In this document: positions 50,759-58,469 of the stretch, in pieces
Layout: each line of letters opens with the position of its first letter
How positions within the stretch are numbered: the stretch's first letter is position 1
Assembly (NCBI GenBank): GCA_018402635.1
Contig: JAGYIP010000004.1
Location: forward strand, 1-64,000
DNA: 64,000 bases
Direction: 5' to 3'
Source of the DNA: Burkholderiaceae bacterium
GTDB taxonomy: Bacteria > Pseudomonadota > Gammaproteobacteria > Burkholderiales > Burkholderiaceae_A
Position numbers and translations under genes: made by a program
The notes under the pieces: generated by a model
The model's database searches: none
Told to the model about the DNA's origin: nothing
What the model saw: only the letters and a program-made list of their open reading frames with translations

Positions 50759-50997
50759 ATAAGCCTCCTTAGAGCGAAGCGGCCCAGGCCTTAAACGGGT
50801 TATAGGGTGGAGTGTTTCTGTATGGTTATTTTGATCATGATGGTTAGTATGGTCAACGCCGTTCCGGTGTCCACCCCTAGCCCCAAGACCCACTCGTCCC
50901 CATTTGTCAGGCGGTTACCGACTACGCCAAACAGGTGGCGACCTTGCCGGGGGCTTAGTAGACCACCTAAACCCGTTCGGGCTTTTTGTTCCAAGGA
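50759..50997. other. Spacer between two toxin-antitoxin units
   Basis: No gene is seen. It contains an AT-rich patch with repeated TGGTTA/TGGTTAT, which may be the promoter of the chimeric gene. Confidence 0.4.
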
Positions 50998-51321
50998 CTA
51001 GACCCCACTTAAAACAGTGTCTATTGAATTAATAATCTCAAAAGAATTTTCTTTAAGGGAGCAGACGACAGGACCCAGCCGCTTGGCTTGAATGGCAGCC
51101 GCCTCGAAGCTCATGAGGTGATGCGCCACCCCTTGTATTGCGACTTCGGGGCATAACCGCTCAGGTAGACTTTGAGGAAGTCTCTCGCGCTTTGTGATTG
51201 GAACAACTAACCGGGTTGGAAGTGCCGACAAGATGTCGCTTTGAACGTCGAGTAAAAATGGGAAACGCTGTGCAGACGCGCTATCGGTATTTAGGTGGAC
51301 GTCGAATTGCATACGTGTCAC
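50998..51321 (-). CDS. ccdB: CcdB-family toxin
   Basis: CcdB poisons DNA gyrase. MQFDVHLNTDSASAQRFPFL, LLDVQSDILSALPTRLVVPI and AAAIQAKRLGPVVCSLKENS is the CcdB pattern, with the C-terminal EIINSIDTVLSGV holding the gyrase-poisoning end. Length is 107 residues. ATG at 51321 overlaps the antitoxin stop (ATGA). It is encoded with a Phd-like rather than a CcdA antitoxin. Confidence 0.82.
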   Translation of the reverse strand: MTRMQFDVHLNTDSASAQRFPFLLDVQSDILSALPTRLVVPITKRERLPQSLPERLCPEVAIQGVAHHLMSFEAAAIQAKRLGPVVCSLKENSFEIINSIDTVLSGV

Positions 51322-51599
51322 CAGGTTCGAAGGCCGTCAGACCAAGTGCCTTGGGCTTCTGTTTCCTCGGTCCAAAAACGAATAAATTCTTTGTGCTTTT
51401 CAGCAAATCGTCTAGCCGCCTCTTCTTTGGACTCTTCTTTTCTCGAACTACTTTTGATGAGTTGTTCGTAGAGGCTTGCTGAAAGAATGACGGTATCTGG
51501 ACGCCCATCCTTCGCCACAAGCACAGGGCCCTGCTTTGCTAGAGCGCAAATTGCTCCAAATCGATTTTTGGCTTCGGTTGCTGAGATTTTGTGATTCAT
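51318..51599 (-). CDS. Phd-family antitoxin of the CcdB toxin
   Basis: MNHKISATEAKNRFGAICAL, then AKQGPVLVAKDGRPDTVILS, is the Phd/YefM fold. The C-terminal EEAARRFAEKHKEFIRFWTE helix would hold the toxin. Pairing of Phd with CcdB is a hybrid module. A partly palindromic TTAGCTAAATTAGC lies just upstream (51607-51620) and may be the operator. Confidence 0.8.
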   Translation of the reverse strand: MNHKISATEAKNRFGAICALAKQGPVLVAKDGRPDTVILSASLYEQLIKSSSRKEESKEEAARRFAEKHKEFIRFWTEETEAQGTWSDGLRTW

Positions 51600-51738
51600 G
51601 CTTTTAAGTTAGCTAAATTAGCCATTCAGCGGTGCGCGAACAGGTCTTGTTTTAGGTCACGCGGCGCTTTCGACTTACCAAACCGGGTGGTAGACTTCTG
51701 ATGTTCCTACACTATGTGTTTCATACAGGGAGTACAAT

Positions 51739-52101
51739 TTGCAGACTGTCAATATTCGTCAACTCAAGACAAACCCCAGTACCGCGCTGGCTGCTGCGCG
51801 CGCCGACGACATTGTTGTCGTCATGAACCGCGACCACCCACAAGCCCTGCTGGTGGACTTGGAACGGCTCGGGCTACCTGACTTGCCCGCGGTTCGCGTG
51901 GCGCTGGCGGTGTCCTTGTTTCGCAGCGCCGCTGTGTCAGCAGGCTTTGCTGCCCGAATGGCTGGCAAGCCACTGGCCGAAATGCTAACCCTGTTATCAA
52001 GCCAAGGCATACCGCTCACCGGTAATGACACGGCCGCTTCAGATGAAGCCCGCGCGGAAATGCGTAACGCTCGAGACTGGCTCGCCAAGCCGGCTTTGTG
52101 A
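51739..52101 (+). CDS. Antitoxin with Phd-like and UPF0175-like parts
   Basis: The first 40 residues, MQTVNIRQLKTNPSTALAAA and VVVMNRDHPQALLVDLERL, resemble Phd. The rest, VALAVSLFRSAAVSAGFAAR and MAGKPLAEMLTLLSSQGIPL, resembles UPF0175, the antitoxin usually found before DUF3368 PIN toxins. The 3' end overlaps the toxin start by four bases. Length is 120 residues, intact. Confidence 0.8.
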   Translation: MQTVNIRQLKTNPSTALAAARADDIVVVMNRDHPQALLVDLERLGLPDLPAVRVALAVSLFRSAAVSAGFAARMAGKPLAEMLTLLSSQGIPLTGNDTAASDEARAEMRNARDWLAKPAL

Positions 52102-52613
52102 CTCGCCGTATCGTTGTCGCTGATGCCGGCCCGCTGATTGCGCTGGCCCGCATTGAGTCACTCTACCTTCTGCGACAGTTATTCGGCTGCGTGTTTATCA
52201 CCACCACGGTCCACGATGAAATCTTGCCCCCCAATGCAGTCTTCGCCGATACCGACCTGCTATTAAATACGCTCGCCGAGGGCTGGATCGAAGTGGTTGA
52301 AGTACCGAAGTCTGATTACAGGCTTCTAAACCCTGGAGTCGACGCAGGAGAGGCCAGCTCCTTACAATTGGCAAACCACCGGCGGGAATTGGGTGACCAT
52401 GTGCTCATCGTGATGGACGATCGAGCGGGTCGGCTTGAAGCAAAGAGCCGCGGACTTGCTGTCATGGGTTCGGCAGCGTTGATCGGCCTGGCGAAGACGG
52501 AAGGCTTGATCCCCGCAGCACGTCCATTATTAGAGCAGATGGTGGCATCTGGTTATTTCGTTGGGCCAACGACTGTCTCTGCGGTATTGGCAGACGTAAA
52601 CGAATTCCGGTGA
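52098..52613 (+). CDS. DUF3368-type PIN toxin
   Basis: VVADAGPLIALARIESLYLL holds the first catalytic Asp, VHDEILPPNAVFADTD the Glu, and NPGVDAGEASSLQLAN with LIVMDDRAGRLEAKSRGLAV the DD pair typical of DUF3368. Length is 171 residues and the frame is complete. Paired with the UPF0175-like antitoxin, it is one of the intact modules. Confidence 0.83.
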   Translation: MTRRIVVADAGPLIALARIESLYLLRQLFGCVFITTTVHDEILPPNAVFADTDLLLNTLAEGWIEVVEVPKSDYRLLNPGVDAGEASSLQLANHRRELGDHVLIVMDDRAGRLEAKSRGLAVMGSAALIGLAKTEGLIPAARPLLEQMVASGYFVGPTTVSAVLADVNEFR

Positions 52614-52726
52614 CGGTTTACCGAATTTTCATCGGCGATAGAGCAAATAGCGTCGATCCACTCATGGAACTCTGAAGCCGTCAGCCCGTCTACGCGTTAA
52701 GGACCGTTGCCGATTGTCCTTGTGAC

Positions 52727-52996
52727 TTAATTAGTTACACCCTCGTGTAAGCGCCGTGCCCGAGGGGACTGCTTTACCTGCTCTTGTTTCTCAACGTAGA
52801 TATCCAGCAGCTTGCGAATCATGGGTTGATACCCGGTACGGTGCTTCATTGCCTCAGACTTAAAAAAAGCAAGGCTCTTTTTGCTAAGTAGAAGCGTGAC
52901 TTTCACGCCCTCCTCGCGGTATACAAGATCACTTGCGGGGGGCAAAAAGACCTCTGGTTTTCGCCCTTTCAGGCAGAATGGGGCATGGCGCTTCAA
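52727..52996 (-). CDS. CopG/BrnA-like antitoxin, orphan
   Basis: VKVTLLLSKKSLAFFKSEAM, then KHRTGYQPMIRKLLDIYVEK is a ribbon-helix-helix of the BrnA/CopG type, where the strand is VKVTLLLS. The first 25 residues (MKRHAPFCLKGRKPEVFLPP) are basic. No BrnT or other toxin gene is next to it. It overlaps the divergent LON-domain gene by 12 bases at their 5' ends, so the start could lie further in, at the next Met or Val. Confidence 0.55.
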   Translation of the reverse strand: MKRHAPFCLKGRKPEVFLPPASDLVYREEGVKVTLLLSKKSLAFFKSEAMKHRTGYQPMIRKLLDIYVEKQEQVKQSPRARRLHEGVTN

Positions 52997-53602
52997 CCCG
53001 TTCCCCTCTTCCCCCTCGGGGCAGGTCTTTTCCCAGACGGGCTGCTGGCGCTGCGTATTTTTGAGGTGCGTTACCTGGATATGGTGAAGCGTGCTTTAAA
53101 GGAAAAGACAGGCTTTGGGGTGATTTTGTTAAGTGAGGGCTCGGAGGTTCGCGCCCCAGACAAAACCGAGCGGTTTCATTCCGTGGGCACCATGGCCGAA
53201 ATTGTGGATGCCGATGCCCTTCAGCCGGCTCTCCTTCTTCTGCGCTGCAAGGGCGGCGAAAGGTTTCGCGTTGAGGCCAGCCATCAGGCGAAGTATGGGC
53301 TGTGGATGGGCGATGTGGTGCCTATTGCTAATGACCCGGTGGTTGCCATTCCCCCAGACCTGCAGCCCGCCGCGAACCGCCTGGGCCAGCTTATTGCCGC
53401 CTTTCAGAAGAAGGGCGCCTCGGAGGAACAGATACCCATTTACCGCCCCTACCGCTTAGACGAATGCGGCTGGGTGGCAAACCGCTGGGCCGAAATGCTG
53501 CCCTTTAGCATGACCCAACGCCAAGAGCTGCTTGAGGAAATGAACCCCGAGGCAAGGCTGCGTGCAGTGGTGGGCAGCATGGGAGATTTGTTTGAGGAGT
53601 GA
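52985..53602 (+). CDS. LON substrate-binding domain protein
   Basis: PVPLFPLGAGLFPDGLLALR, IFEVRYLDMVKRAL and GFGVILLSEGSEV is the N-terminal substrate-binding domain of Lon (PUA-like), here as a stand-alone 205-residue protein without ATPase or protease domain. Such proteins are common in Burkholderiales, with unclear roles in protein quality control. It is 45 bases before bchI on the same strand. The frame is intact. Confidence 0.8.
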   Translation: MALQPVPLFPLGAGLFPDGLLALRIFEVRYLDMVKRALKEKTGFGVILLSEGSEVRAPDKTERFHSVGTMAEIVDADALQPALLLLRCKGGERFRVEASHQAKYGLWMGDVVPIANDPVVAIPPDLQPAANRLGQLIAAFQKKGASEEQIPIYRPYRLDECGWVANRWAEMLPFSMTQRQELLEEMNPEARLRAVVGSMGDLFEE

Positions 53603-53647
53603 GGCCCTAGAGGGCGATCTCTCTTAATTCTGGCAGATCGTCTAGCA

Positions 53648-54841
53648 ATGGAAACTCCTCTTCATAAAAAGGAAGCGATAGTGACGAAGGCCACGCAAAC
53701 AAGGGACACGACGAAGGCGTCTACACCGGGGGCGTTGCGTCGTCCGGCCTACCCCTTTGCCGCACTGGTGGGCCAGCATGAGATGCAGCGGGGACTTCTT
53801 ATTGCTACGGTGGACCCACTGGTGGGCGGTGTGCTTATTCTTGGCGACCGTGGCACAGGCAAAAGCACCGCAGTGCGGGCGCTTGCCGATGTGCTTCCAC
53901 ACATTGACACCGTAAAGGGCTGCCCCTACCAGTGCGACCCCGCGAAAACCGCAGGGCTGTGCGCGGCCTGCAGCCCCTTGCTAAAGCTCGAACCCGCTGC
54001 AGGTTCGAACTCCAAGCCCGCTGCAAGCTCAAAGTCCAAGCCCGCCGCAGGTTCGAAGCCTGTTCCAGCTCCCAAGCCTGCACGCTTCAGCGTTTCGGTG
54101 CCCGTGGTGGACCTTCCCTTGGGCTCTTCAGAAGATCGAGTGCTCGGTGCGCTTGACCTTGAAAAGCTGATGACCTTAGGCGAGAAGGCGTTTGAGCCTG
54201 GGCTGTTGGCCAAGGCCAACCGAGGCTTTCTGTACATCGATGAGATCAATCTGCTCGAAGACCACCTGGTTGATCTTCTTATTGATGCTGCGGCCTCGGG
54301 CGAGAATCGTATTGAGCGAGAGGGCCTAAGCATTGTGCATCCCTCGCGGTTTGTGCTGGTGGGCAGTGGCAACCCGGAAGAAGGCGAGCTGCGTCCCCAG
54401 CTGCTTGATCGCTTTGGTCTGGCCGTGGAGGTGCGCACGCCACGCGACCTTGATCTGCGAGTGCAGGTGGTGCTGCGGCGCGAGGCCTTCGAGCGCGACC
54501 CTGAAGCCTTTTTGCAGGAGCATGCCGAGGCCCAGGCCGAGCTGCGTTCACGCCTGGTCTCGGCGCAGAAGCGCCATGCAAAAATTGAATTGTCTGCGCC
54601 GCTTTTGCGTCAGGCCGCCGACCTCTGCATGCGGCTTGGTACCGATGGCCTGCGAGGCGAACTCAGTCTTATTCGTGCGGCCAAGGCTGCAGCGGCCTTC
54701 GACGGTCTAAAGAAAGTAAGCCTGGGTCTTCTTCGAGAAGTTGCGCCCATGGCGCTTCGGCATCGGCTGCGTCGAGACCCGCTAGATGACACCGATGCCA
54801 GCGCTCGTGTGGCACGCGTGGTGGACGAGGTGTTGGTCTAG
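53648..54841 (+). CDS. bchI: Magnesium chelatase subunit BchI
   Basis: BchI is the AAA+ motor of the Mg-chelatase (BchH-BchD-BchI) that inserts Mg into protoporphyrin IX. PFAALVGQHEMQRGLLIATV and Walker A ILGDRGTGKSTAVRALAD lie near residues 37-80. KGCPYQCDP...LCAAC is the conserved Cys region. PVVDLPLGSSEDRVLGALDL and Walker B GFLYIDEINLLEDHLVDLLI follow, then GNPEEGELRPQLLDRFGL. At 397 residues it is about 50 longer than usual; an Ala/Lys/Ser repeat lies between the Cys region and PVVDLPLG. GTG at 53681, after AGGAAG, is a possible start. Confidence 0.93.
   Translation: METPLHKKEAIVTKATQTRDTTKASTPGALRRPAYPFAALVGQHEMQRGLLIATVDPLVGGVLILGDRGTGKSTAVRALADVLPHIDTVKGCPYQCDPAKTAGLCAACSPLLKLEPAAGSNSKPAASSKSKPAAGSKPVPAPKPARFSVSVPVVDLPLGSSEDRVLGALDLEKLMTLGEKAFEPGLLAKANRGFLYIDEINLLEDHLVDLLIDAAASGENRIEREGLSIVHPSRFVLVGSGNPEEGELRPQLLDRFGLAVEVRTPRDLDLRVQVVLRREAFERDPEAFLQEHAEAQAELRSRLVSAQKRHAKIELSAPLLRQAADLCMRLGTDGLRGELSLIRAAKAAAAFDGLKKVSLGLLREVAPMALRHRLRRDPLDDTDASARVARVVDEVLV
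53993..54058 (+). repeat. 24-bp tandem repeat inside bchI
   Basis: Two full units and a three-quarter unit encode PAAGSNSK, PAASSKSK and PAAGSK (residues 116-137). It sits in a loop between conserved blocks of BchI, so it may be tolerated. Confidence 0.8.
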
Positions 54842-54851
54842 GGCAGCTGCG

Positions 54852-56726
54852 GTGAACCAGCGTACCAACGACGTCTACTTTGCCGTGGCCGCCTTGGCTG
54901 TTGCGCCCTGTGCCCTTGGTGGCTTGTGGCTGCGCGGCTGGGCGGGGCCCCGGCGCGATGCGGTGCTTGGCCTTCTTGACTATTTTCTGCAGGCTGCCAG
55001 TCACTCCAAACCCTTACGCATCGCGCATCACACCCAGGCCGAGCAGCTGCACGATGGCCTTGACCTAAGCAGCAGCATGCAGGCCGGTCAGCCTGTTGTG
55101 CGCCCGGGGCTTGGCCATCGCGCGAAGGGTGGCCTTATTCAGCTGGCCATGGCCGAGCGTGCCTCTCGGGGCTTGCAGTCGCAGCTTGCTGTGTTGATGG
55201 ACGACAAAGGCTTTGGTCTGGTGGCCTGCGACGAGTCGCTGCCCGATGAGGCCGGTGTGATGTTGGCATTGACCGATCGGCTTGGGCTTGGCCTTGACCT
55301 TCGTAACGAGGAAGGGCTTTGGCTGGCCGCCGAGCCGCTGGTGGGCAGCCCTCTAGCTAAGGAGTTCGTGCGCATCATTCCGAAGGCGCTTAAGGCATGG
55401 CCGCGCGTGGCGCTTGATGAAGAGGCGCTGAAGGCCCTTACCATTGCGGCGGGTCAACTGGGCATTGACTCCATGCGGCCTGTCTTTCAGGCGGTCACCA
55501 CCGCGCGGCTGACTGCGGCCTTGCAAGGCCGCACCACGCTGGAGGAAGGGGACCTGGCCTTTGCCGTGCGACTCTGTCTTTTGCCACGGGCAACCCGTCT
55601 GCCCGGCACGTCATCAGGCGAGGCTGATGACGAGACTGAGAACGACTCGCAGACCGACACCGAGCCTCAGAATGACGACCAGCTCAACGATGATGAATCC
55701 AGGGACAACGCGTCAGACGGCGGTGATAACAATGTGCAGGAAGCCGAGCCGGTGGAATCGCAGACGATGGTCGAGCCACCCAGTCAGAACGAGCAGCCAA
55801 ACCAAGAGCATCAACCCCCTGACACCTCCATGCCCGACGGGTCCACCGATCGGCTCGTTGAGGCCGCCCTGGCAAGCCTGCCGCGCGATCTTCTTTTAAA
55901 GCTTGCAGCCTCGCTGTTGGCCTCGCACGGCAAGTCAGCCGGTCAGGCGGGCTCGGGCGCAGAGTCTTCCTCGGGCCGCGGTCGGGGCAGGCCTGTGGGA
56001 GCCATTGCGCGCAAACCACGCTCGGGCGAACGTCTGCACTTGCTTGCCACGATTCGAAAGGCGGCGCCCTTTCAGCGTATTCGGCGCTTGGAGAAGAGGG
56101 GACCGGATCAATCGGAATTGCGCATCCTTCTTCGCCCTGACGACCTGCATGTCTGGCGAGAGAAAAAGCGTCGGGGAACCACCACGGTCTTTGTGGTGGA
56201 TGCCTCGGGCTCGATGGCCCTGCAGCGACTCTCTGAGGCCAAGGGCGCAGTGGAGTTGTTGCTTGCCGACTGCTATGTGCGACGTGACCGCGTGGCCTTG
56301 GTGTCATTTCGGGGTACCGGAGCAGACCTTCTTCTTGCGCCAACGCGTTCGCTTGTGGCGGCTAAGCGCGCCCTGCAGGGTCTGCCGGGTGGCGGAGGAA
56401 GCCCTATTGCAGCGGGCTTAGAGGCCGCCGCCCGACTGGTTCATAGCCTGCGTCGTGAGGGCGACAACACGGTGCTTGTGGTGCTCACCGACGGCAAGGC
56501 CAACCTAAGCCGAGATGGCAAGCCTGGCCGCGAGCAGGCCTCGCTTGAGGCAAAAAGCCTGGCCCGTCAGCTGGCGGTGCTTGCCGATAAGCGACTTCTT
56601 ATTGATACCTCGGTGCGCAGCGAAACCATGGCCTATGAGCTTGCTAAGGCGCTTGATGCCGTCTACCTTCCCATGCCCTTTGCCCAGGCCAAGGCCGTTG
56701 CCGATGTGGTGAAGGCGAGCATTTAA
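54852..56726 (+). CDS. bchD: Magnesium chelatase subunit BchD
   Basis: BchD is the second AAA+ subunit of Mg-chelatase, with a degraded ATPase domain (residues 1-230) and no intact Walker A. A central Asp/Glu/Gln/Pro-rich linker (residues 255-345) is followed by the GRGRGRPVGA basic stretch and a C-terminal VWA domain: VFVVDASGSMALQRLSEAKG with the MIDAS DxSxS, and VVLTDGKANLSRDGKPG. The GTG start at 54852 lies 10 bases after the bchI stop; 624 residues. Confidence 0.92.
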   Translation: MNQRTNDVYFAVAALAVAPCALGGLWLRGWAGPRRDAVLGLLDYFLQAASHSKPLRIAHHTQAEQLHDGLDLSSSMQAGQPVVRPGLGHRAKGGLIQLAMAERASRGLQSQLAVLMDDKGFGLVACDESLPDEAGVMLALTDRLGLGLDLRNEEGLWLAAEPLVGSPLAKEFVRIIPKALKAWPRVALDEEALKALTIAAGQLGIDSMRPVFQAVTTARLTAALQGRTTLEEGDLAFAVRLCLLPRATRLPGTSSGEADDETENDSQTDTEPQNDDQLNDDESRDNASDGGDNNVQEAEPVESQTMVEPPSQNEQPNQEHQPPDTSMPDGSTDRLVEAALASLPRDLLLKLAASLLASHGKSAGQAGSGAESSSGRGRGRPVGAIARKPRSGERLHLLATIRKAAPFQRIRRLEKRGPDQSELRILLRPDDLHVWREKKRRGTTTVFVVDASGSMALQRLSEAKGAVELLLADCYVRRDRVALVSFRGTGADLLLAPTRSLVAAKRALQGLPGGGGSPIAAGLEAAARLVHSLRREGDNTVLVVLTDGKANLSRDGKPGREQASLEAKSLARQLAVLADKRLLIDTSVRSETMAYELAKALDAVYLPMPFAQAKAVADVVKASI

Positions 56727-56774
56727 CGTAATTTGCAGGCCTAACGCTACCTGTAGACCTCTCGCCGGTGACCA

Positions 56775-56858
56775 ACTTAAGAGCCTGCGGGTATCCTGCG
56801 GATCGAGTTGTTTAAGCTGGCGCTTGGCAAGCGGAGTAATCTCAACGCGCCAGACCAT
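56775..56858 (-). pseudogene. RelE-type toxin remnant
   Basis: MVWRVEITPLAKRQLKQLDP and QDTRRLLSW are the first 28 residues of a RelE-family toxin. After that the frame is unrelated and runs antisense into bchD. The antitoxin gene upstream is whole. The toxin's 3' three quarters are gone, apparently deleted up to the bchD end. Confidence 0.65.
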
Positions 56859-57069
56859 ACTCTTTCATTAGGTCTGAAAGCGATGTTGTTGATGTCTTTC
56901 CAGCTTTAACTTTCTTAATTTCTTTTCTGGCCAAGTAAAGGTCTTCGAGGTCATCCAGTTGCTCGCAAATAGCCTGTGTGGCGTAGAAGGTTTTTGTACG
57001 TCCCGTTTTTGAGGCGAGGCTGGATAGACGTTCTTCGACTTCAGGCGGCAGTCTTAAGGAAATGGGCAC
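56842..57069 (-). CDS. RelB-like ribbon-helix-helix antitoxin
   Basis: MPISLRLPPEVEERLSSLAS with KTGRTKTFYATQAICEQLDD is the RHH antitoxin pattern often found with RelE. LSDLMKEYGL is the toxin-binding tail. Length is 75 residues. The toxin gene that should follow is truncated. ATG overlaps are lost in the remnant, where the toxin start lies 17 bases inside this gene's 3' end. It looks intact. Confidence 0.72.
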   Translation of the reverse strand: MPISLRLPPEVEERLSSLASKTGRTKTFYATQAICEQLDDLEDLYLARKEIKKVKAGKTSTTSLSDLMKEYGLAR

Positions 57070-57166
57070 AACATGTCTCCGTAATGCAATTGATTCGGAA
57101 AAATATCATGTCGATACATGTATCGCAACTTTGGAAGATCGGGCCTTAAAGCGAGAGAGCCAAAAT

Positions 57167-57355
57167 TCAAAACCCCCAGAGTTTTTCGAAGTTGAACGAG
57201 AGTTCGCGATGGTGGCGAATGGTGAGTAGGTAGACCACCGATGACTGCTCGTCGACCGAATACAAGACGATGTAGCTTTTATGAATGTACTCGCGCAGGG
57301 TCTGTAGGTTCGTGGCGGAAATTTGAGCAAGACTGGTTAGGGACTCAAGCGACTG
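57167..57355 (-). pseudogene. ParE/RelE-type toxin remnant
   Basis: NLQTLREYIHKSYIVLYSVD and YLLTIRHHRELSFNFEKLW are the C-terminal half of a ParE toxin (the typical R.....Y.I.Y.... and HHRE-like region). The N-terminal half is missing; its place is taken by the 3' end of bchO. It is a remnant next to another remnant. Confidence 0.6.
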
Positions 57356-57365
57356 AGGTTGCTGA

Positions 57366-58376
57366 TTAAGAAAAGGCCTGCCACATGCGTCGCATAGCCT
57401 CCGCCACAAGCCCCGGGTTCACCTCTTGCACCAAATGCCCACCCGTGCAGAACTGCAGGTCCGCCTTGGGGAAGTGGTCGCGGGCCACGCGCCGCAAGCC
57501 GCTTGCAGGTATCCATCGGTCGTCTTCAGCAATAAGCAGGCTTAGCTTGGCTTTAAGTTCGTTGCCGCGAGCAAGCAGGGTGGGCAGGTCGGTACCCGCC
57601 ATGAATTCAATGGCGCCTTTCACATGGCTGCGCTGGGCGAAGATGCGGCGGTATTCTTCTTGTTGATCGGCTGGAATCTGTGAGCCTGTGGAGGCAATGA
57701 GCCCATCGACAATGCGTGTGCCGCGGGCCAGGGCCGAGAGCCCTGCAACACTGGGGCTAGAGACAAACAAGGGTGTCAGCAGTGGCCCAAGCATGAGGTT
57801 GTAAAGGGCGGGTGGCGGCACAAGCGAGGGTGCAACGCCAAGAATCTTCTTGATGGGAACACCAAGCAGAGAAAGCCAGATGGCCACTGCCGCCCCCGCA
57901 GAGTGACCCACGACAAGATCCAACTGTTGAATGCCAAGGTGTTGAAGAAGGGCCTGCAGGTCGTCGGCCATCTCGCGCAGCCCATGGGTGGAATGGCGCA
58001 GGCAGTGGGTTGCATCGTGGCCGGGGAGGTCGGGAATGAAAAGGTTAAAGCCGTCTGCCTTGCCGTTATGGTCTGCCTCGTGACTCTTAAGCAGCTCATT
58101 TAAAACCGGCCGCCAGGACACGCGACTGCCGCCTGTGCCGTGGAGCATGAGCACAACGGGCCGTGGGCCTTGCTCTGATCTGTCTGTGGCCGAGGCCGTG
58201 TTCGAGTCCAAGGCCGAGTCCGAGTTCGAGCCGTCAGTGGGGGCCATGGCCTCGCCCAGGGGCGCCCCGCGCCCAGCCGACCGCCAGCCCGACCAGGCGC
58301 AGTCCTGCACCTGGCAGTCAAAGGCCTCCAGGCCTGGGGGCATCGAAATTCTTGCGTAAGCGGGTTGACGGGACAT
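57366..58376 (-). CDS. bchO: BchO-type alpha/beta hydrolase
   Basis: BchO is an alpha/beta hydrolase of unsettled role in the Mg-chelatase step. VLMLHGTGGSRVSWRPVLNE is the oxyanion-hole block, VVGHSAGAAVAIWLSL the nucleophile elbow GxSxG, LIAEDDRWIPASGLRRVARD the acid and GGHLVQEVNPGLVAEA the His. The ATG at 58376 (MSRQPAYARISMP) is preferred over 58415. A Ser/Asp/Ala-rich stretch of about 25 residues (GSNSDSALDSNTASATDRSE) is inserted near residue 50. It is divergent from crtE, sharing the PpsR-type site. Confidence 0.87.
   Translation of the reverse strand: MSRQPAYARISMPPGLEAFDCQVQDCAWSGWRSAGRGAPLGEAMAPTDGSNSDSALDSNTASATDRSEQGPRPVVLMLHGTGGSRVSWRPVLNELLKSHEADHNGKADGFNLFIPDLPGHDATHCLRHSTHGLREMADDLQALLQHLGIQQLDLVVGHSAGAAVAIWLSLLGVPIKKILGVAPSLVPPPALYNLMLGPLLTPLFVSSPSVAGLSALARGTRIVDGLIASTGSQIPADQQEEYRRIFAQRSHVKGAIEFMAGTDLPTLLARGNELKAKLSLLIAEDDRWIPASGLRRVARDHFPKADLQFCTGGHLVQEVNPGLVAEAMRRMWQAFS
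58177..58245 (-). repeat. GAGTCC/GAGTTC hexanucleotide-type repeat in bchO
   Basis: On the plus strand CGAGTCCAAGGCCGAGTCCG and CGAGTTCGAG repeat a six-base theme. On the coding strand this encodes the Ser/Asp/Ala-rich insert of BchO. The repeat is short and imperfect. Confidence 0.65.
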
Positions 58377-58409
58377 GCTCAAGTGTCTACTCTGACTGTC
58401 ATAACTTAT

Positions 58410-58427
58410 TGTCACGTATAAATGACA
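58410..58427. promoter_or_regulatory. PpsR/CrtJ-type site between bchO and crtE
   Basis: TGTCACGTATAAATGACA matches TGT-N12-ACA with the longer TGTCA...TGACA arms. PpsR/CrtJ represses bch and crt genes under oxygen and light. It lies about 33 bp upstream of the bchO start and 43 bp upstream of the crtE start. No ppsR gene is in the window. Confidence 0.75.
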
Positions 58428-58469
58428 TCTTCAGGTTACTTTGGCGTGATGAAGAAAGGAAGGCCCGCC

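Noticed and set aside
52605-52625. Third copy of the 18-bp inverted repeat
   Set aside because: Only 13 bases (CGGTGACGGTTTA) match and no partner was found nearby, so it may be chance. It is mentioned only as a hint.
55684-56343. 219-residue minus-strand open frame under bchD
   Set aside because: Its composition is Arg/Pro-rich, as usual for antisense frames of GC-rich genes. No motif supports it.
56505-56774. Continuation of the RelE-like open frame antisense to bchD
   Set aside because: After the first 28 residues the sequence is the antisense of bchD codons and has no toxin motifs.
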